Positions 26,345 through 34,151 of a stretch of DNA of 35,620 bases are shown here, in pieces; position 1 is the first letter of the stretch; every line of letters starts with the position of its first letter. The notes beneath the pieces are model-generated. The model ran no database searches. It was not told where the DNA came from and saw only the letters and a list, made by a program, of their open reading frames with translations. The position numbers were made by a program, and so were the translations under genes. Source of the stretch: an uncultured Pseudomonadota bacterium (lineage in GTDB: Bacteria > Pseudomonadota > Gammaproteobacteria > Methylococcales > Methylomonadaceae); the NCBI GenBank assembly GCA_903918375.1, contig CAIXED010000057.1, positions 1 to 35,620 of the forward strand. Reading direction: 5' to 3'.

Positions 26345-27331
26345 TTATTGCATTTGCGTGGCCGAAACCTGCATTTGCGCTGAATAATCTCGACAAGATA
26401 AATAAGCTCTGCGTATCTCTTGTCCCAAGAGGTCAGTATGCACTAAAAAGTTGCTCAGGTATTCATGTAAACCGATAGAAAACACATCTTCTATCCGCCC
26501 AAAGTGTAAATCAGCGTGCTGTTCACCAGCTCGACGACGCGCTTCTCGCCCCGACCAACCGTTAATATCAATCAACGCTGCTTCCACTTCATTCATACAA
26601 GCGTGTAAAGAACGCGGCATGTCGTCACGCAAAATCAATAACTCAGCAACTCTTTGCGGGGTAATTACATCACGATAAATTTTGCGATAAGCCTCAAAAG
26701 CACTCACCGACTTTAACAACGACCCCCATTGGTAATAATCCGCCGAGCCACCGACATCGTTCACACTGGGCAATAAGATGTGATATTTCACATCCAAAAT
26801 TCGCGCGGTGTTATCAGCACGTTCTAAAAAAGTCCCTAGTTTGATAAAGCTCAAGGCGATGTCTTTTAAGATGGTGCCTAAAGTCACTCCACGAAACAGA
26901 TGCGAGCGATCTTTAACCCATTCAAAAAATTCAGGGAATTGTTCATATTCCATTTGCGCTGACAATCGGTTCAACTCTAACCAAGTGGCGTTGATGATTT
27001 CCCACATTTCCGAGGTAATCGCGCCACGTACCGAGCGTGCGTTTTCTCTGGCCAATTTCAAACAGCTATAAATACTGGATGGGTTTTCTGGGTCTAACGC
27101 CATATAACGGGTCACGGCTTCAGAGCGTGCTAAACCGTATTTAGCTTCATAGCCACTGGCACAGCCAGTAATATTTAAAGGTGCATACCAAAGATAAGCT
27201 TCGGTGCTGCCGTCAATATCAACCGGTAATAAGGAAGAACGATGGGCAACATCCAAAACCCGCGCGGTATTTTCGGCACGTTCAATATGACGAGCCATCC
27301 AGAATAAATGATCAGCAGTGCGCGATAACAT
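26345..27331 (-). CDS. Alpha-E domain protein (DUF403)
   Basis: The frame opens at 27373 inside the preceding gene, but the ATG at 27331 is chosen: it has GGAGGA upstream, placed in the last codons of the ATP-grasp gene, and gives the conserved N-terminus MLSRTADHLFWMARHIERAENTARVLDV. The 328-residue product is all alpha-helical. The repeat of the R-x-x-D/E-N-T-A-R-I/V-L-D motif at about residue 190 (ERADNTARILDVKYHILL) is typical of alpha-E proteins. The family has no known catalytic activity and is thought to act with the ATP-grasp ligase encoded just upstream. Confidence 0.93.
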   Translation of the reverse strand: MLSRTADHLFWMARHIERAENTARVLDVAHRSSLLPVDIDGSTEAYLWYAPLNITGCASGYEAKYGLARSEAVTRYMALDPENPSSIYSCLKLARENARSVRGAITSEMWEIINATWLELNRLSAQMEYEQFPEFFEWVKDRSHLFRGVTLGTILKDIALSFIKLGTFLERADNTARILDVKYHILLPSVNDVGGSADYYQWGSLLKSVSAFEAYRKIYRDVITPQRVAELLILRDDMPRSLHACMNEVEAALIDINGWSGREARRRAGEQHADLHFGRIEDVFSIGLHEYLSNFLVHTDLLGQEIRRAYLSCRDYSAQMQVSATQMQ

Positions 27332-27335
27332 TGTT

Positions 27336-28763
27336 TTAGTCCTCCAGAACCCATGTGTCTTTAGTGCCGCCACCTTGCGAGGAGTTGACCACCAGAGAAC
27401 CTTCAGCCAGCGCGACCCGAGTTAATCCACCCGGCACCAAACGCACTTCTTTGCCACTTAACACAAACGGCCGTAAATCAACGTGACGCGGGGCAACACC
27501 GGATTCCACCATGGTTGGACAAGTCGATAATGCTAAAGTCGGTTGGGCGATAAAATTAGCGGGTTCGCTTAAAATCCGTTGCCGATAGGCTTCGATTTCG
27601 GCTTTTGAGCTAGTCGGGCCGACTAACATCCCGTAACCGCCAGAACCTTGGACTTCCTTGACTACCAACTCTGGCAGATTCTCCAGTACATACTTCAAGT
27701 CATCTTTTTCGCTTAAGCGCCAAGTCGGTACATTCGATAACAATGGCGCTTCACCCAAGTAAAAACGGATCATCTCCGGTACATATAAATAAGTGGACTT
27801 ATCATCCGCCACCCCTGTACCGACACCGTTAGCCAAAATCACGTTACCGCTGCAATAAGCCGCTAACAAACCCGGCACACCTAATGCCGAATCCGGTCTA
27901 AACGCCAGTGGATCAAGAAAATCATCATCCACCCGCCGATAAATCACATGCACTTGCTGTGGCCCATCGGTGGTATGCATAAAGACTTTGTTTTGCTGGA
28001 CGAATAAATCTTGGCCTTCGACCAATTCCACGCCCATTTGACTAGCGAGGAAGGCGTGTTCGAAATAAGCGCTGTTAAACGCACCCGGCGTCATCACCAC
28101 AATCACCGGATCGGAAACATGGCTAGGCGCGGCCTCACGCAAGGTATCCAATAGCATTTGCGGATAATGTTCGACTGGCTCGACCGTATGATTGGCAAAT
28201 AGCTCAGGAAACAAGCGCATCATGGTTTTGCGGTTTTCCAACATATAGGAAACCCCAGACGGCGTGCGTAGATTGTCTTCCAAGACATAAAAATCGTTTT
28301 CAGCGACCCGTACCAAATCAATACCGGCAATATGGGCGTAGACTTGATTGGGTAAATCAACACCGCGCATTTCTGGCCGATACAGCGCGTTATCCATCAC
28401 TTGATGAGCGCTGATAATGCCGGCTTTGATGATTTCCTGATCATGGTAAATATCATGCAGAAAGGCATTGAGCGCCCTCACCCGCTGCTTGATACCTTGT
28501 TCAAGGCGTCGCCATTCCGCTGCGCCGAAAATCCTTGGCACAATGTCAAAAGGGATTAAACGCTCAGCCCCGTCCGCTTCGCCATAAACCGCAAAAGTGA
28601 TTCCTAATCGTCTAAACAACAACTCGGCTTCTGCGCTTTTACGCTCCAGCGTACCTTGCGGCACCTCCGCCAACCAACGCGAGTACTGTTGGTAGATTTC
28701 TCGGATTGCGCCGCTATCGGCTTGCATTTCGTTAAAGTAGGTTTTTTTAGGCATCGTATTCAT
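27336..28763 (-). CDS. Circularly permuted ATP-grasp type 2 protein (DUF404/DUF407)
   Basis: This 475-residue protein is the first gene of the Anbu cluster. Family signatures are RLIPFDIVPRIFGAAEWRRLEQGIKQR, YVLEDNLRTPSGVSYMLENR (metal/ATP-binding), GVGTGVADDKSTYLYVPEMIRFYLGE and LVVKEVQGSGGYGMLVGP, the glycine-rich ATP-binding loop placed C-terminally by circular permutation. These proteins are predicted peptide or amide ligases that work with alpha-E proteins. Possible starts are the ATG at 28763 or at 28754. A sigma-54 motif ends about a dozen bases upstream of 28763, which would leave almost no leader for the first start. Confidence 0.93.
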   Translation of the reverse strand: MNTMPKKTYFNEMQADSGAIREIYQQYSRWLAEVPQGTLERKSAEAELLFRRLGITFAVYGEADGAERLIPFDIVPRIFGAAEWRRLEQGIKQRVRALNAFLHDIYHDQEIIKAGIISAHQVMDNALYRPEMRGVDLPNQVYAHIAGIDLVRVAENDFYVLEDNLRTPSGVSYMLENRKTMMRLFPELFANHTVEPVEHYPQMLLDTLREAAPSHVSDPVIVVMTPGAFNSAYFEHAFLASQMGVELVEGQDLFVQQNKVFMHTTDGPQQVHVIYRRVDDDFLDPLAFRPDSALGVPGLLAAYCSGNVILANGVGTGVADDKSTYLYVPEMIRFYLGEAPLLSNVPTWRLSEKDDLKYVLENLPELVVKEVQGSGGYGMLVGPTSSKAEIEAYRQRILSEPANFIAQPTLALSTCPTMVESGVAPRHVDLRPFVLSGKEVRLVPGGLTRVALAEGSLVVNSSQGGGTKDTWVLED

Positions 28764-28774
28764 GCCTTATGTCT

Positions 28775-28790
28775 TGCAAGAGCTGTGCCA
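28775..28790 (-). promoter_or_regulatory. Sigma-54 (-24/-12) promoter motif of the Anbu cluster
   Basis: The minus strand reads TGGCAC, five bases, TTGCA: a perfect match to the RpoN consensus, pointing at the ATP-grasp gene. Transcription would begin near 28764, right at the first ATG. Two GGTGCGAG words (28823-28830 and 28866-28873, 43 bp apart) and a GCACCA (28843-28848) lie upstream, where an enhancer-binding activator would sit. Confidence 0.55.
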
Positions 28791-28964
28791 AATAGCAAAA
28801 GCGTGGATTTATTCACTTATACGGTGCGAGCTGTGTGGATTTGCACCAAAGCGGATTTTATGGGTGGTGCGAGTGCACTGGTTTGGGGAGGTTAAAAAGT
28901 AATAGTCGCGATAAGCGGTTTGATCCCTGTAAAACCCACCAATATTGATAGTCAAGCGAAATCA
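28791..28964. other. Upstream region of the Anbu cluster
   Basis: About 170 bases without a supported gene. It holds the repeated GGTGCGAG words mentioned for the sigma-54 promoter; beyond about 28890 I see nothing recognisable until the FHA fragment. Confidence 0.4.
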
Positions 28965-29045
28965 AGCATTGGCCGCTGTTGCTAAGATCACCTGTGCCTG
29001 CCAGATTAACACTATCGCCACCGAGCAAGGTGCCATTGTCATCGA
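28965..29045 (-). pseudogene. FHA-repeat fragment F1 of a CdiA-like gene
   Basis: The minus strand encodes GTLLGGDSVNLAGTGDLSNSGQ, a filamentous-haemagglutinin repeat. It begins directly at the end of repeat copy 1 (in a frame shifted from the repeat's LAHLIG frame) and fades into non-FHA sequence near 28965. It is a fragment with no start of its own. Confidence 0.65.
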
Positions 29046-29172
29046 AACCCGATAAGGTGCGCCAAATATAGGTTGTGCGGAGTTTACGAGGCGCAACAGT
29101 CGCGAACGATGCGCCTCCTTACGTGTCGGCAGCATCCTATTAGCCATCCGGTTTAGCGCATCGTATCGTGGT
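29046..29172 (+). repeat. 125-bp interspersed repeat, copy 1 (type T1/A)
   Basis: Full copy from AACCCGATAAGG to GCGCATCGTATCGTGGT. It contains GAGGCGCA...TGCGCCTC, an 8-bp hairpin with a 14-base loop. The outer ends are imperfect inverted repeats (16 of 21 bases). Left variant GTTGTGCGG (T1), right variant TTAGCCATCCGG (A); it has two extra bases at ACGTGTCGG. On the minus strand it supplies stop codons in several frames. Confidence 0.93.
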
Positions 29173-29351
29173 GCCGAGTTGTTGGTAGCGGTTACCCTCG
29201 CTTAGCAAAATATTGCCTTCGGTACTGCCAATCACACTGGCTTTGGTGCTAGTCACATTGGTTTTTTGATCGGTACTTTGGCTACGATTACCAAAACTGA
29301 TTCCCGCTCCACCGCTACCGCCTAGCAGTCCTCCGGTTTTTTTGAACAGGT
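29173..29351 (-). pseudogene. FHA-repeat fragment F2 of a CdiA-like gene
   Basis: The frame encodes a haemagglutinin repeat (Fil_haemagg_2 type): GLLGGSGGAGISFGNRSQSTDQ, then VIGSTEGNILLSEGNRYQQLG. It is cut by repeat copy 2 upstream and copy 1 downstream on the minus strand. The repeat's LAHLIG frame is one base off here. In complete CdiA proteins this type of segment lies after the type represented by F3/F4, which is also the order here, so it may come from the same ancestral gene. Confidence 0.8.
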
Positions 29352-29477
29352 AACCCGATAAGGTGCGCCAAATATAGGTTTTACCGAGTTTACGAGGCGC
29401 AACAGTCGCGAACGATGCGCCTCCTTACGTCGGCAGCATCCTATCGGTCATCGTGGTTTAGCGCATCGTATCGTGGT
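29352..29477 (+). repeat. 125-bp interspersed repeat, copy 2 (type T2/B)
   Basis: Full copy; left variant GTTTTACCG (T2), right variant CGGTCATCGTGG (B). Same hairpin and end sequences as copy 1. Confidence 0.93.
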
Positions 29478-29520
29478 TAATCGCCTGGTCGTTTATGTAG
29501 GCAGAATTCTATAAGGTAAT

Positions 29521-29958
29521 TTAATGTTCAATCTTAGTTATTTGTTGAATATAGAGAAGCAGCTTTGTTTTTTTATCTAATAAATCCCATTTATCGTGGG
29601 TTAATAAAGCTAAACAAATTTTTTGTTCTGTAACAGAACCAGAGTTTAAATTTATAGATCTACATTTTGGACATGATGTTTTTCTAATGCTAAATTGAAA
29701 ACCTTTTGAATCTGGATCACAGACTAATTGACCATAAATTGATTGCACATCTGGCTGAACTCTAATTTTATCTTTATTTTCCTCTATTAATTTTATGACT
29801 TCCTGATAGGTTGGATCTTCAAATGTATTTAAATATTTAAATTCTCCTGAGTCAGATTCCAATATGAACTCGCCATAGGAAAAATCACTTAGTTCAGGAA
29901 CAAAAAAACTTGCATCGCAATTTAGGCATTTATATTTTATTAGATTGAAATATTTCAT
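29521..29958 (-). CDS. Orphan immunity-type protein with zinc-ribbon cysteines, 145 aa
   Basis: I do not recognise the family. The protein has YKCLNCDASFFVPEL at the N-terminus and TSCPKCRSINL at about 95-105, two Cys-x-x-Cys pairs that probably hold zinc, with an acidic middle part. Its ATG overlaps, as ATGA, the stop of an 18-residue stub (NDFNLILKPQMVTPIKK) that continues from repeat copy 3 in the same frame. That is the junction seen between CDI toxins and their immunity genes elsewhere in this region, so it is probably the immunity gene of a toxin deleted by the repeat. The gene is AT-rich compared with the FHA fragments, as expected for exchangeable modules. Confidence 0.65.
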   Translation of the reverse strand: MKYFNLIKYKCLNCDASFFVPELSDFSYGEFILESDSGEFKYLNTFEDPTYQEVIKLIEENKDKIRVQPDVQSIYGQLVCDPDSKGFQFSIRKTSCPKCRSINLNSGSVTEQKICLALLTHDKWDLLDKKTKLLLYIQQITKIEH

Positions 29959-30009
29959 TTTTTTATAGGGGTTACCATTTGCGGTTTAAGAATTAAATTA
30001 AAGTCGTTT
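29955..30009 (-). pseudogene. C-terminal stub of a deleted toxin
   Basis: From the edge of repeat copy 3 the frame reads NDFNLILKPQMVTPIKK and stops at 29955-29957, overlapping the next ATG by ATGA. This is probably the last codons of the cognate toxin; too short to identify. Confidence 0.5.
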
Positions 30010-30134
30010 AACCCGATAAGGTGCGCCAAATATAGGTTTTACCGAGTTTACGAGGCGCAACACTCGCGAACGATGCGCCTCCTTGCGTCGGCAGCATCCT
30101 ATTAGTCATTCAGTTTAGCGCATCGTATCGTGGT
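30010..30134 (+). repeat. 125-bp interspersed repeat, copy 3 (type T2/A')
   Basis: Full copy; left variant GTTTTACCG (T2), right variant TTAGTCATTCAG (derivative of A). It has ACTCGCGAAC in the hairpin loop and CCTTGCGTC after it. Confidence 0.93.
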
Positions 30135-30264
30135 ACCTTCTTGTAAATTAACACTGGCAACATTGGCACCGTTGGCGTTTTGGTTAAGATCATTAATAGA
30201 TAGCTTAGTAATTTGGGTATTGCTGCCAATCGGTGATGTATTACCTTCTATACGAACCGTATTC
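30135..30264 (-). pseudogene. FHA-repeat fragment F3 of a CdiA-like gene
   Basis: The frame reads NTVRIEGNTSPIGSNTQITKLSIND...VASVNLQEGT. In CdiA proteins this directly follows the GRDINLT segment that ends fragment F4 on the other side of repeat copy 4. F4 and F3 are thus two parts of one sequence split by the repeat. Confidence 0.7.
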
Positions 30265-30389
30265 AACCCGATAAGGTGCGCCAAATATAGGTTGTGCGGA
30301 ATTTACGAGGCGCAACAGTCCCGAACGATGCGCCTCCTTACGTCGGCGGCATCCTATTAGCCATCCGGTTTAGCGCATCGTATCGTGGT
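30265..30389 (+). repeat. 125-bp interspersed repeat, copy 4 (type T1/A), inside an FHA frame
   Basis: Full copy, T1 left and A right variant, with single-base differences (GCGGAATTT, AGTCCCGAAC, GTCGGCGGC). It lies between FHA fragments that are adjacent in normal CdiA sequences, which is the clearest sign that the repeat inserts into, rather than borders, these genes. Confidence 0.93.
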
Positions 30390-30581
30390 GGTGAGGTTGA
30401 TGTCGCGTCCGGCCAAGGCCATTAAATCGCTTTGAGCTTCGATACGGCCACCGATATTGTCCAAATCGGTCTGAGCATTCAGCGCGACTTGGTTACCACC
30501 AATACGTCCACCCAAGTTTTTAATGTTGTCAGCCGCGAGGTTGACCACGTTACGACCGGCAATTTGGCCGCTATTAGTCAT
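30390..30581 (-). pseudogene. FHA-repeat fragment F4 of a CdiA-like gene
   Basis: Reads MTNSGQIAGRNVVNLAADNIKNLGGRIGGNQVALNAQ then LMALAGRDINL, a typical haemagglutinin repeat of CdiA/FHA exoproteins. It begins at the truncated repeat copy 5 and runs into copy 4, where the frame is closed by a stop within the repeat. Confidence 0.8.
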
Positions 30582-30682
30582 ATATGTGCCGAGTTTACGA
30601 GGCGCAACAGTCGCGAACGATGCGCCTCCTTACGTTGGCAGCATCCTATCGGTCATCGTGGTTTAGCGCATCGTATCGTGGT
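30582..30682 (+). repeat. 125-bp interspersed repeat, copy 5 (left-truncated, type B)
   Basis: Begins at TGTGCCGAGTTTACGAGG; the AACCCGATAAGG end is missing. Right variant CGGTCATCGTGG (B). Confidence 0.9.
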
Positions 30683-30702
30683 ATCGATCATCGTGGTATA
30701 GG

Positions 30703-31185
30703 CTACCAAGGCCTTTCGTGACAAGGTACAGGCGTCACATTTTTGGCAATGCCGGTTTCTGGGTCGAGGATATATTTTTGATAAGCCGAACCGACTAATC
30801 GGATTAGACAACCTGGCTCCCAAAGTAAAATGCCTTTGCCATCACCTTGCTCGTCACTGGTAATTCTTCTGCCATCGGGATATTCCAAGTCAATATACAT
30901 GAACGGCTCCCGTGCTCCATCATAGCCTTCGGATCGCGCTAGCGCATGGAGTTGTTCCCACCAGTCATCGGGTCGATTGCTATCGTCGCGACGGACTTGC
31001 CAGACTACAGAACCTGATGGGTCTAGTCGGTAGACGTTGTGGTTGGTGTCGTGAAGAGACAGTGTTGGATCATTTGAATCCCAACGATATAAAAGAATTA
31101 TTCGATGTTTGTTTGGTAGAAATAATTGACAAAACATCAGTCCCTTAAATCTTTCATTAGTCAATAATTTAGATATTTCATTCAT
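30703..31185 (-). CDS. cdiI: CdiI-type immunity protein of the adjacent CdiA toxin
   Basis: This 160-residue cytoplasmic protein is acidic and rich in Trp and Asp (LYRWDSNDPTLSLHD, NRPDDWWEQLHALARSEGYDGA, DGKGILLWEPGCLIRL). Its ATG overlaps the CdiA stop codon as ATGA, and GAGGAA in the end of the toxin gene serves as ribosome-binding site. This is the standard order and coupling of a CDI toxin and its immunity gene. I do not recognise the family, so the assignment rests on position and size. It is complete and followed by a truncated copy of the repeat. If the upstream CdiA fragment is not expressed, the gene may still protect against sibling cells that carry the same toxin. Confidence 0.75.
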   Translation of the reverse strand: MNEISKLLTNERFKGLMFCQLFLPNKHRIILLYRWDSNDPTLSLHDTNHNVYRLDPSGSVVWQVRRDDSNRPDDWWEQLHALARSEGYDGAREPFMYIDLEYPDGRRITSDEQGDGKGILLWEPGCLIRLVGSAYQKYILDPETGIAKNVTPVPCHERPW

Positions 31186-33770
31186 GGCAATTTCCTCGCA
31201 TTAGTAAACCACGATCTATCAAAAGTTGCTTGCACCTGAAACTGTACTCCACCACCACCCCCATTGGCACCTTTTAGGATATTACTAGCCACACTGGCCT
31301 GTAAATTGATGCCGCTAGGAATGGTGACATCAGTTTGCATATTAGGCACTTGCGGTAAGCTAAACTTTTTCGCAATTTGTTCTGCTGACAAGCCAACAAC
31401 ATCCTCAGCCCGCATCATCCAAGAGCCGACTTGTTTCGATTCAGATTCTGCTGCATAGACGCGTACAAATTTGGTGGGTTGGGTCGTGACTAAATCGACT
31501 ACATGAGACCCAGCAATTAGCGGTTCATCATATCCCCTTAGTTTCGCCTTCAAATTGAGAATATCGGCTTTGCCTATCGAGCTAATCTCAACATCGGCCG
31601 GTAAACTACGCATAAGCAGCTGGTTTGCATCCGCTGGTGATAACTGGCTGGCCGACTTCCAAGTCGTGGCTGTTGCTTGAGTAGCCTTTGCTAACTGCGC
31701 CTCACGCAGAATCCCGGGTAGCGCTGCCGCAGAGACACCGATAGTCTTTAAGCCATACGCTTGGCCCGCTGTTCCTCCCAACACCTCGCCAACAATATTG
31801 CCCAGTTTATCCGCTTGGCCTTGTACCAAAGCATTGATGATGGCTTGTTTGCTGGTATCGCTGGCTTTGGCACCTGCAAACGATAACAGCTCGTAGAGCA
31901 TCGTGGCGTTGCCAACAAAGTGGGTGGCTCCATCGGTTAGCAGGTTTTTGTAAAACTGGCCTTGATCCAAGGTTTTGAGCGCTTGGTCGATGGTGCGGCT
32001 AGAAAAAACCTTATCGCCATTGACGGGGTTGAACATCAAGTCGGCTGCGGCTTGCCGCACTTCTTTCAACACGCTCTGATTACCACAGCTTAATCGATCG
32101 GCTAGGCAGGCATCCACGGCTTGATCGCGTTCTGTGCTGAGTTTGTTCAGCTTGTCCAACTCGGCTTGCTGCGCATCACTGCACCCTTTTGGGTTTTTCT
32201 GACAGGCTTGCTGAATTGCTAAGTATTTATTGATCTCATCATGCTTGAGATAATTATTCGTCACCTCATTAAACGCCGAAGCCCCACCCGCGCCACCGCC
32301 AGCGGCGTAGCCTGAGGCGGTGCTGGCGATCTGGGTTAAGGCGGTGGCCAATATGCCGGTGATACCGGCTTGTTGCAAGGCGTTGGCGACGGCAGGTGCG
32401 GTGAGCGTGCCAACTAAGGCGCCTGCGGCACCTTGCAGGTTGCCAGTTAAGCCGCCGATGACGGTGTGGGCGGCGATTCTGAGTGTGCCGTTTTCACCCC
32501 ATTGGTCGTTAATCGCTTGAGCTTGGTCGCGTAGTGCTTGTTGTTGCGCGGGGTCGCTAGTCTTATCGGCTTGCTCCATTAACGCGCTGGCTTGTTTGAT
32601 TTGGCTGGCGGCATAGTCGCCCACGGCTTTACTGGCATCCCGCCCAAACGCCTGCGTAATCGCTACTTGTGCGTCTAGGCTGTTTTGCACTTTGTCTTTG
32701 TCGAAAATCGGTGACAAGGCATTTTCAGCGTTGGCGGTGTCGCGGTTGAGACTGGCGACGGTTTCGGCTGCGCTTAGGCCAGTTTTGGCTTTTTGCGCGG
32801 CGTCGTTGGTGATGGTGATGGCTCCGCCGCTGATGGCGCTAAAGGTGGTACTGGCGGCTTTGCCTGATTCTTGTCCATAGCCTGCGCCACCGGCTGGAAT
32901 AAAGGAGATACCGGCATCGGCGCTGTGAGCATTGTTAGGCGCGTTGGTGTTGCTGGTTTGGGCGGTGCCGCCGCCAGATTGCTCGCCTAATTTAAAGTCG
33001 GTCGAGACACTGACGCCCAGCGAGCTGCCTTTGTAAGCAGCACGGTTTTGTAGGTCTTGGCTGCTTAGGGTTTGGGTGATTAGGCTGTTTAAACCGAGGT
33101 CTACTGCACTTGGGCTGCTGGCAATCACGGCGCCGGTTAAGCCGGTGTGTCCTGCCACATTGACTTGAAATCCACCATCGCCGGCTTTGAGGCCAGTTTG
33201 TTCGACCACGCTGAGGAAGTTGCTGTTGATACGACTAGCATTGGCGCTCACACTGGCACTGCTGGAACCACCGACACAAATCGGTGGTATGCAAAGGTCA
33301 AGACTAACACCTAGGCTTTTTTGGTCGCTGTTGTAGCGATTGCTGTCTTGTAAACTGGTCAGAGTCAAATTGCCTTGTCCTGCCGTACCGACGTTGGCGA
33401 CCACTTGCCGACCCGCTGCAACCGCACCGATCAGGCGGGTATCGTGACCGGATTCCAGATACAACTGGTTACCCGCCACAACATGGCTGTTGCTGTAAGT
33501 ATTGGCTTCGCCGTTGCCGTTACCTAGGCTACCACTGGCACCCAATTGGAAGCTCAAGCCGAATTTTTGACCAACGCTAAAGGTGGCTCCGACGCTGAGG
33601 CTACTGCTGCTATTACTGGCTTTTTCGTTAGTCAGGTTTTCGGCGGCTTGGAGTAATAAATTGTCAGCCGCGATCAGGCTTAGGTTGTTGCCAATAATGT
33701 TGAGGTCACCGCTACCGGCTTGCCCCGTTTGGCCGGTGGCGATAACGCTTAACCCGATAAGGTGCGCCAA
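31182..33770 (-). CDS. cdiA: CdiA/filamentous haemagglutinin C-terminal fragment with toxin domain
   Basis: The frame of 862 codons begins with a TTG inside repeat copy 6 (LAHLIGL), so only the C-terminal part of a CDI exoprotein is present; signal peptide, two-partner-secretion domain and most FHA repeats are missing. Residues about 10-250 are haemagglutinin repeats (IIGNNLSLIAADNLLLQ, LYLESGHDTRLIGAVAAG). About 430-500 is a Gly/Ala-rich hydrophobic pre-toxin region (TVIGGLTGNLQGAAGALVG). The last about 130 residues (FVRVYAAESESKQVGSWMM, then FSLPQVPN and GGGGGVQFQVQ) look like a CdiA-CT toxin; the GGGxxQF ending and the LP motif recall NAD-cleaving or ADP-ribosyl-transferring toxins of the TNT kind, a weak resemblance. 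An overlapping immunity gene follows. As it stands it could not be exported. Confidence 0.85.
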   Translation of the reverse strand: MAHLIGLSVIATGQTGQAGSGDLNIIGNNLSLIAADNLLLQAAENLTNEKASNSSSSLSVGATFSVGQKFGLSFQLGASGSLGNGNGEANTYSNSHVVAGNQLYLESGHDTRLIGAVAAGRQVVANVGTAGQGNLTLTSLQDSNRYNSDQKSLGVSLDLCIPPICVGGSSSASVSANASRINSNFLSVVEQTGLKAGDGGFQVNVAGHTGLTGAVIASSPSAVDLGLNSLITQTLSSQDLQNRAAYKGSSLGVSVSTDFKLGEQSGGGTAQTSNTNAPNNAHSADAGISFIPAGGAGYGQESGKAASTTFSAISGGAITITNDAAQKAKTGLSAAETVASLNRDTANAENALSPIFDKDKVQNSLDAQVAITQAFGRDASKAVGDYAASQIKQASALMEQADKTSDPAQQQALRDQAQAINDQWGENGTLRIAAHTVIGGLTGNLQGAAGALVGTLTAPAVANALQQAGITGILATALTQIASTASGYAAGGGAGGASAFNEVTNNYLKHDEINKYLAIQQACQKNPKGCSDAQQAELDKLNKLSTERDQAVDACLADRLSCGNQSVLKEVRQAAADLMFNPVNGDKVFSSRTIDQALKTLDQGQFYKNLLTDGATHFVGNATMLYELLSFAGAKASDTSKQAIINALVQGQADKLGNIVGEVLGGTAGQAYGLKTIGVSAAALPGILREAQLAKATQATATTWKSASQLSPADANQLLMRSLPADVEISSIGKADILNLKAKLRGYDEPLIAGSHVVDLVTTQPTKFVRVYAAESESKQVGSWMMRAEDVVGLSAEQIAKKFSLPQVPNMQTDVTIPSGINLQASVASNILKGANGGGGGVQFQVQATFDRSWFTNARKLP

Positions 33771-33813
33771 ATATAGGTCGTGCGGAGTTTACGAGGCGCA
33801 ACAGTGCCTCCTT
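33751..33813 (+). repeat. 125-bp interspersed repeat, copy 6 (right-truncated)
   Basis: Starts normally with AACCCGATAAGG, but 12 bases of the central hairpin are deleted (AACAGT joined directly to GCCTCCTT) and the right half is missing. It supplies the TTG start and the first six codons of the CdiA fragment on the minus strand. Confidence 0.88.
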
Positions 33814-33836
33814 TCACTGCCCAACAATGAATGTAA

Positions 33837-34151
33837 CTAAAAAGCGATAGTTAAGCCTTTATTTTTCACCATATGCAAAAGTTTAAGCGCAGTGCCCGTG
33901 GGTTTTTTATCACCGGATTCCCATTTTTGTACCGTATAAACACTGGTATTGAGAATAGCTGCAAATACGGCTTGGCTGACTTTGGCAGCCTCTCTAACCT
34001 GCTTTATTTCATCGGGTTGAAGTTTGGTTATAGGCGGAAGGCAGAGGCTATCAAACTCTCTCATCGTGGTTTTATCCATAATGCCTGCTTGATGTAATGC
34101 TTGTGCTGTTTCGTGTACCGCTTCGAGAATGACAGATTTAGTTTTTCTCAT
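33837..34151 (-). CDS. HigA-type XRE-family antitoxin
   Basis: This 104-residue protein has a C-terminal helix-turn-helix: EIKQVREAAKVSQAVFAAILNTSVYTVQKWESGDKKPTGTALKLLHMV, the pattern of XRE/HigA antitoxins that accompany RelE/HigB toxins in type II systems. The N-terminal part (KSVILEAVHETAQALHQAGIMDKTTMREFD) would hold the toxin-binding region. The gene overlaps, by 14 bases, the 3' end of a RelE-type toxin stub that begins at repeat copy 7. The antitoxin is therefore complete but its toxin is lost. It probably binds its own operator; the original promoter lies beyond the repeat and has been cut off. Confidence 0.85.
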   Translation of the reverse strand: MRKTKSVILEAVHETAQALHQAGIMDKTTMREFDSLCLPPITKLQPDEIKQVREAAKVSQAVFAAILNTSVYTVQKWESGDKKPTGTALKLLHMVKNKGLTIAF

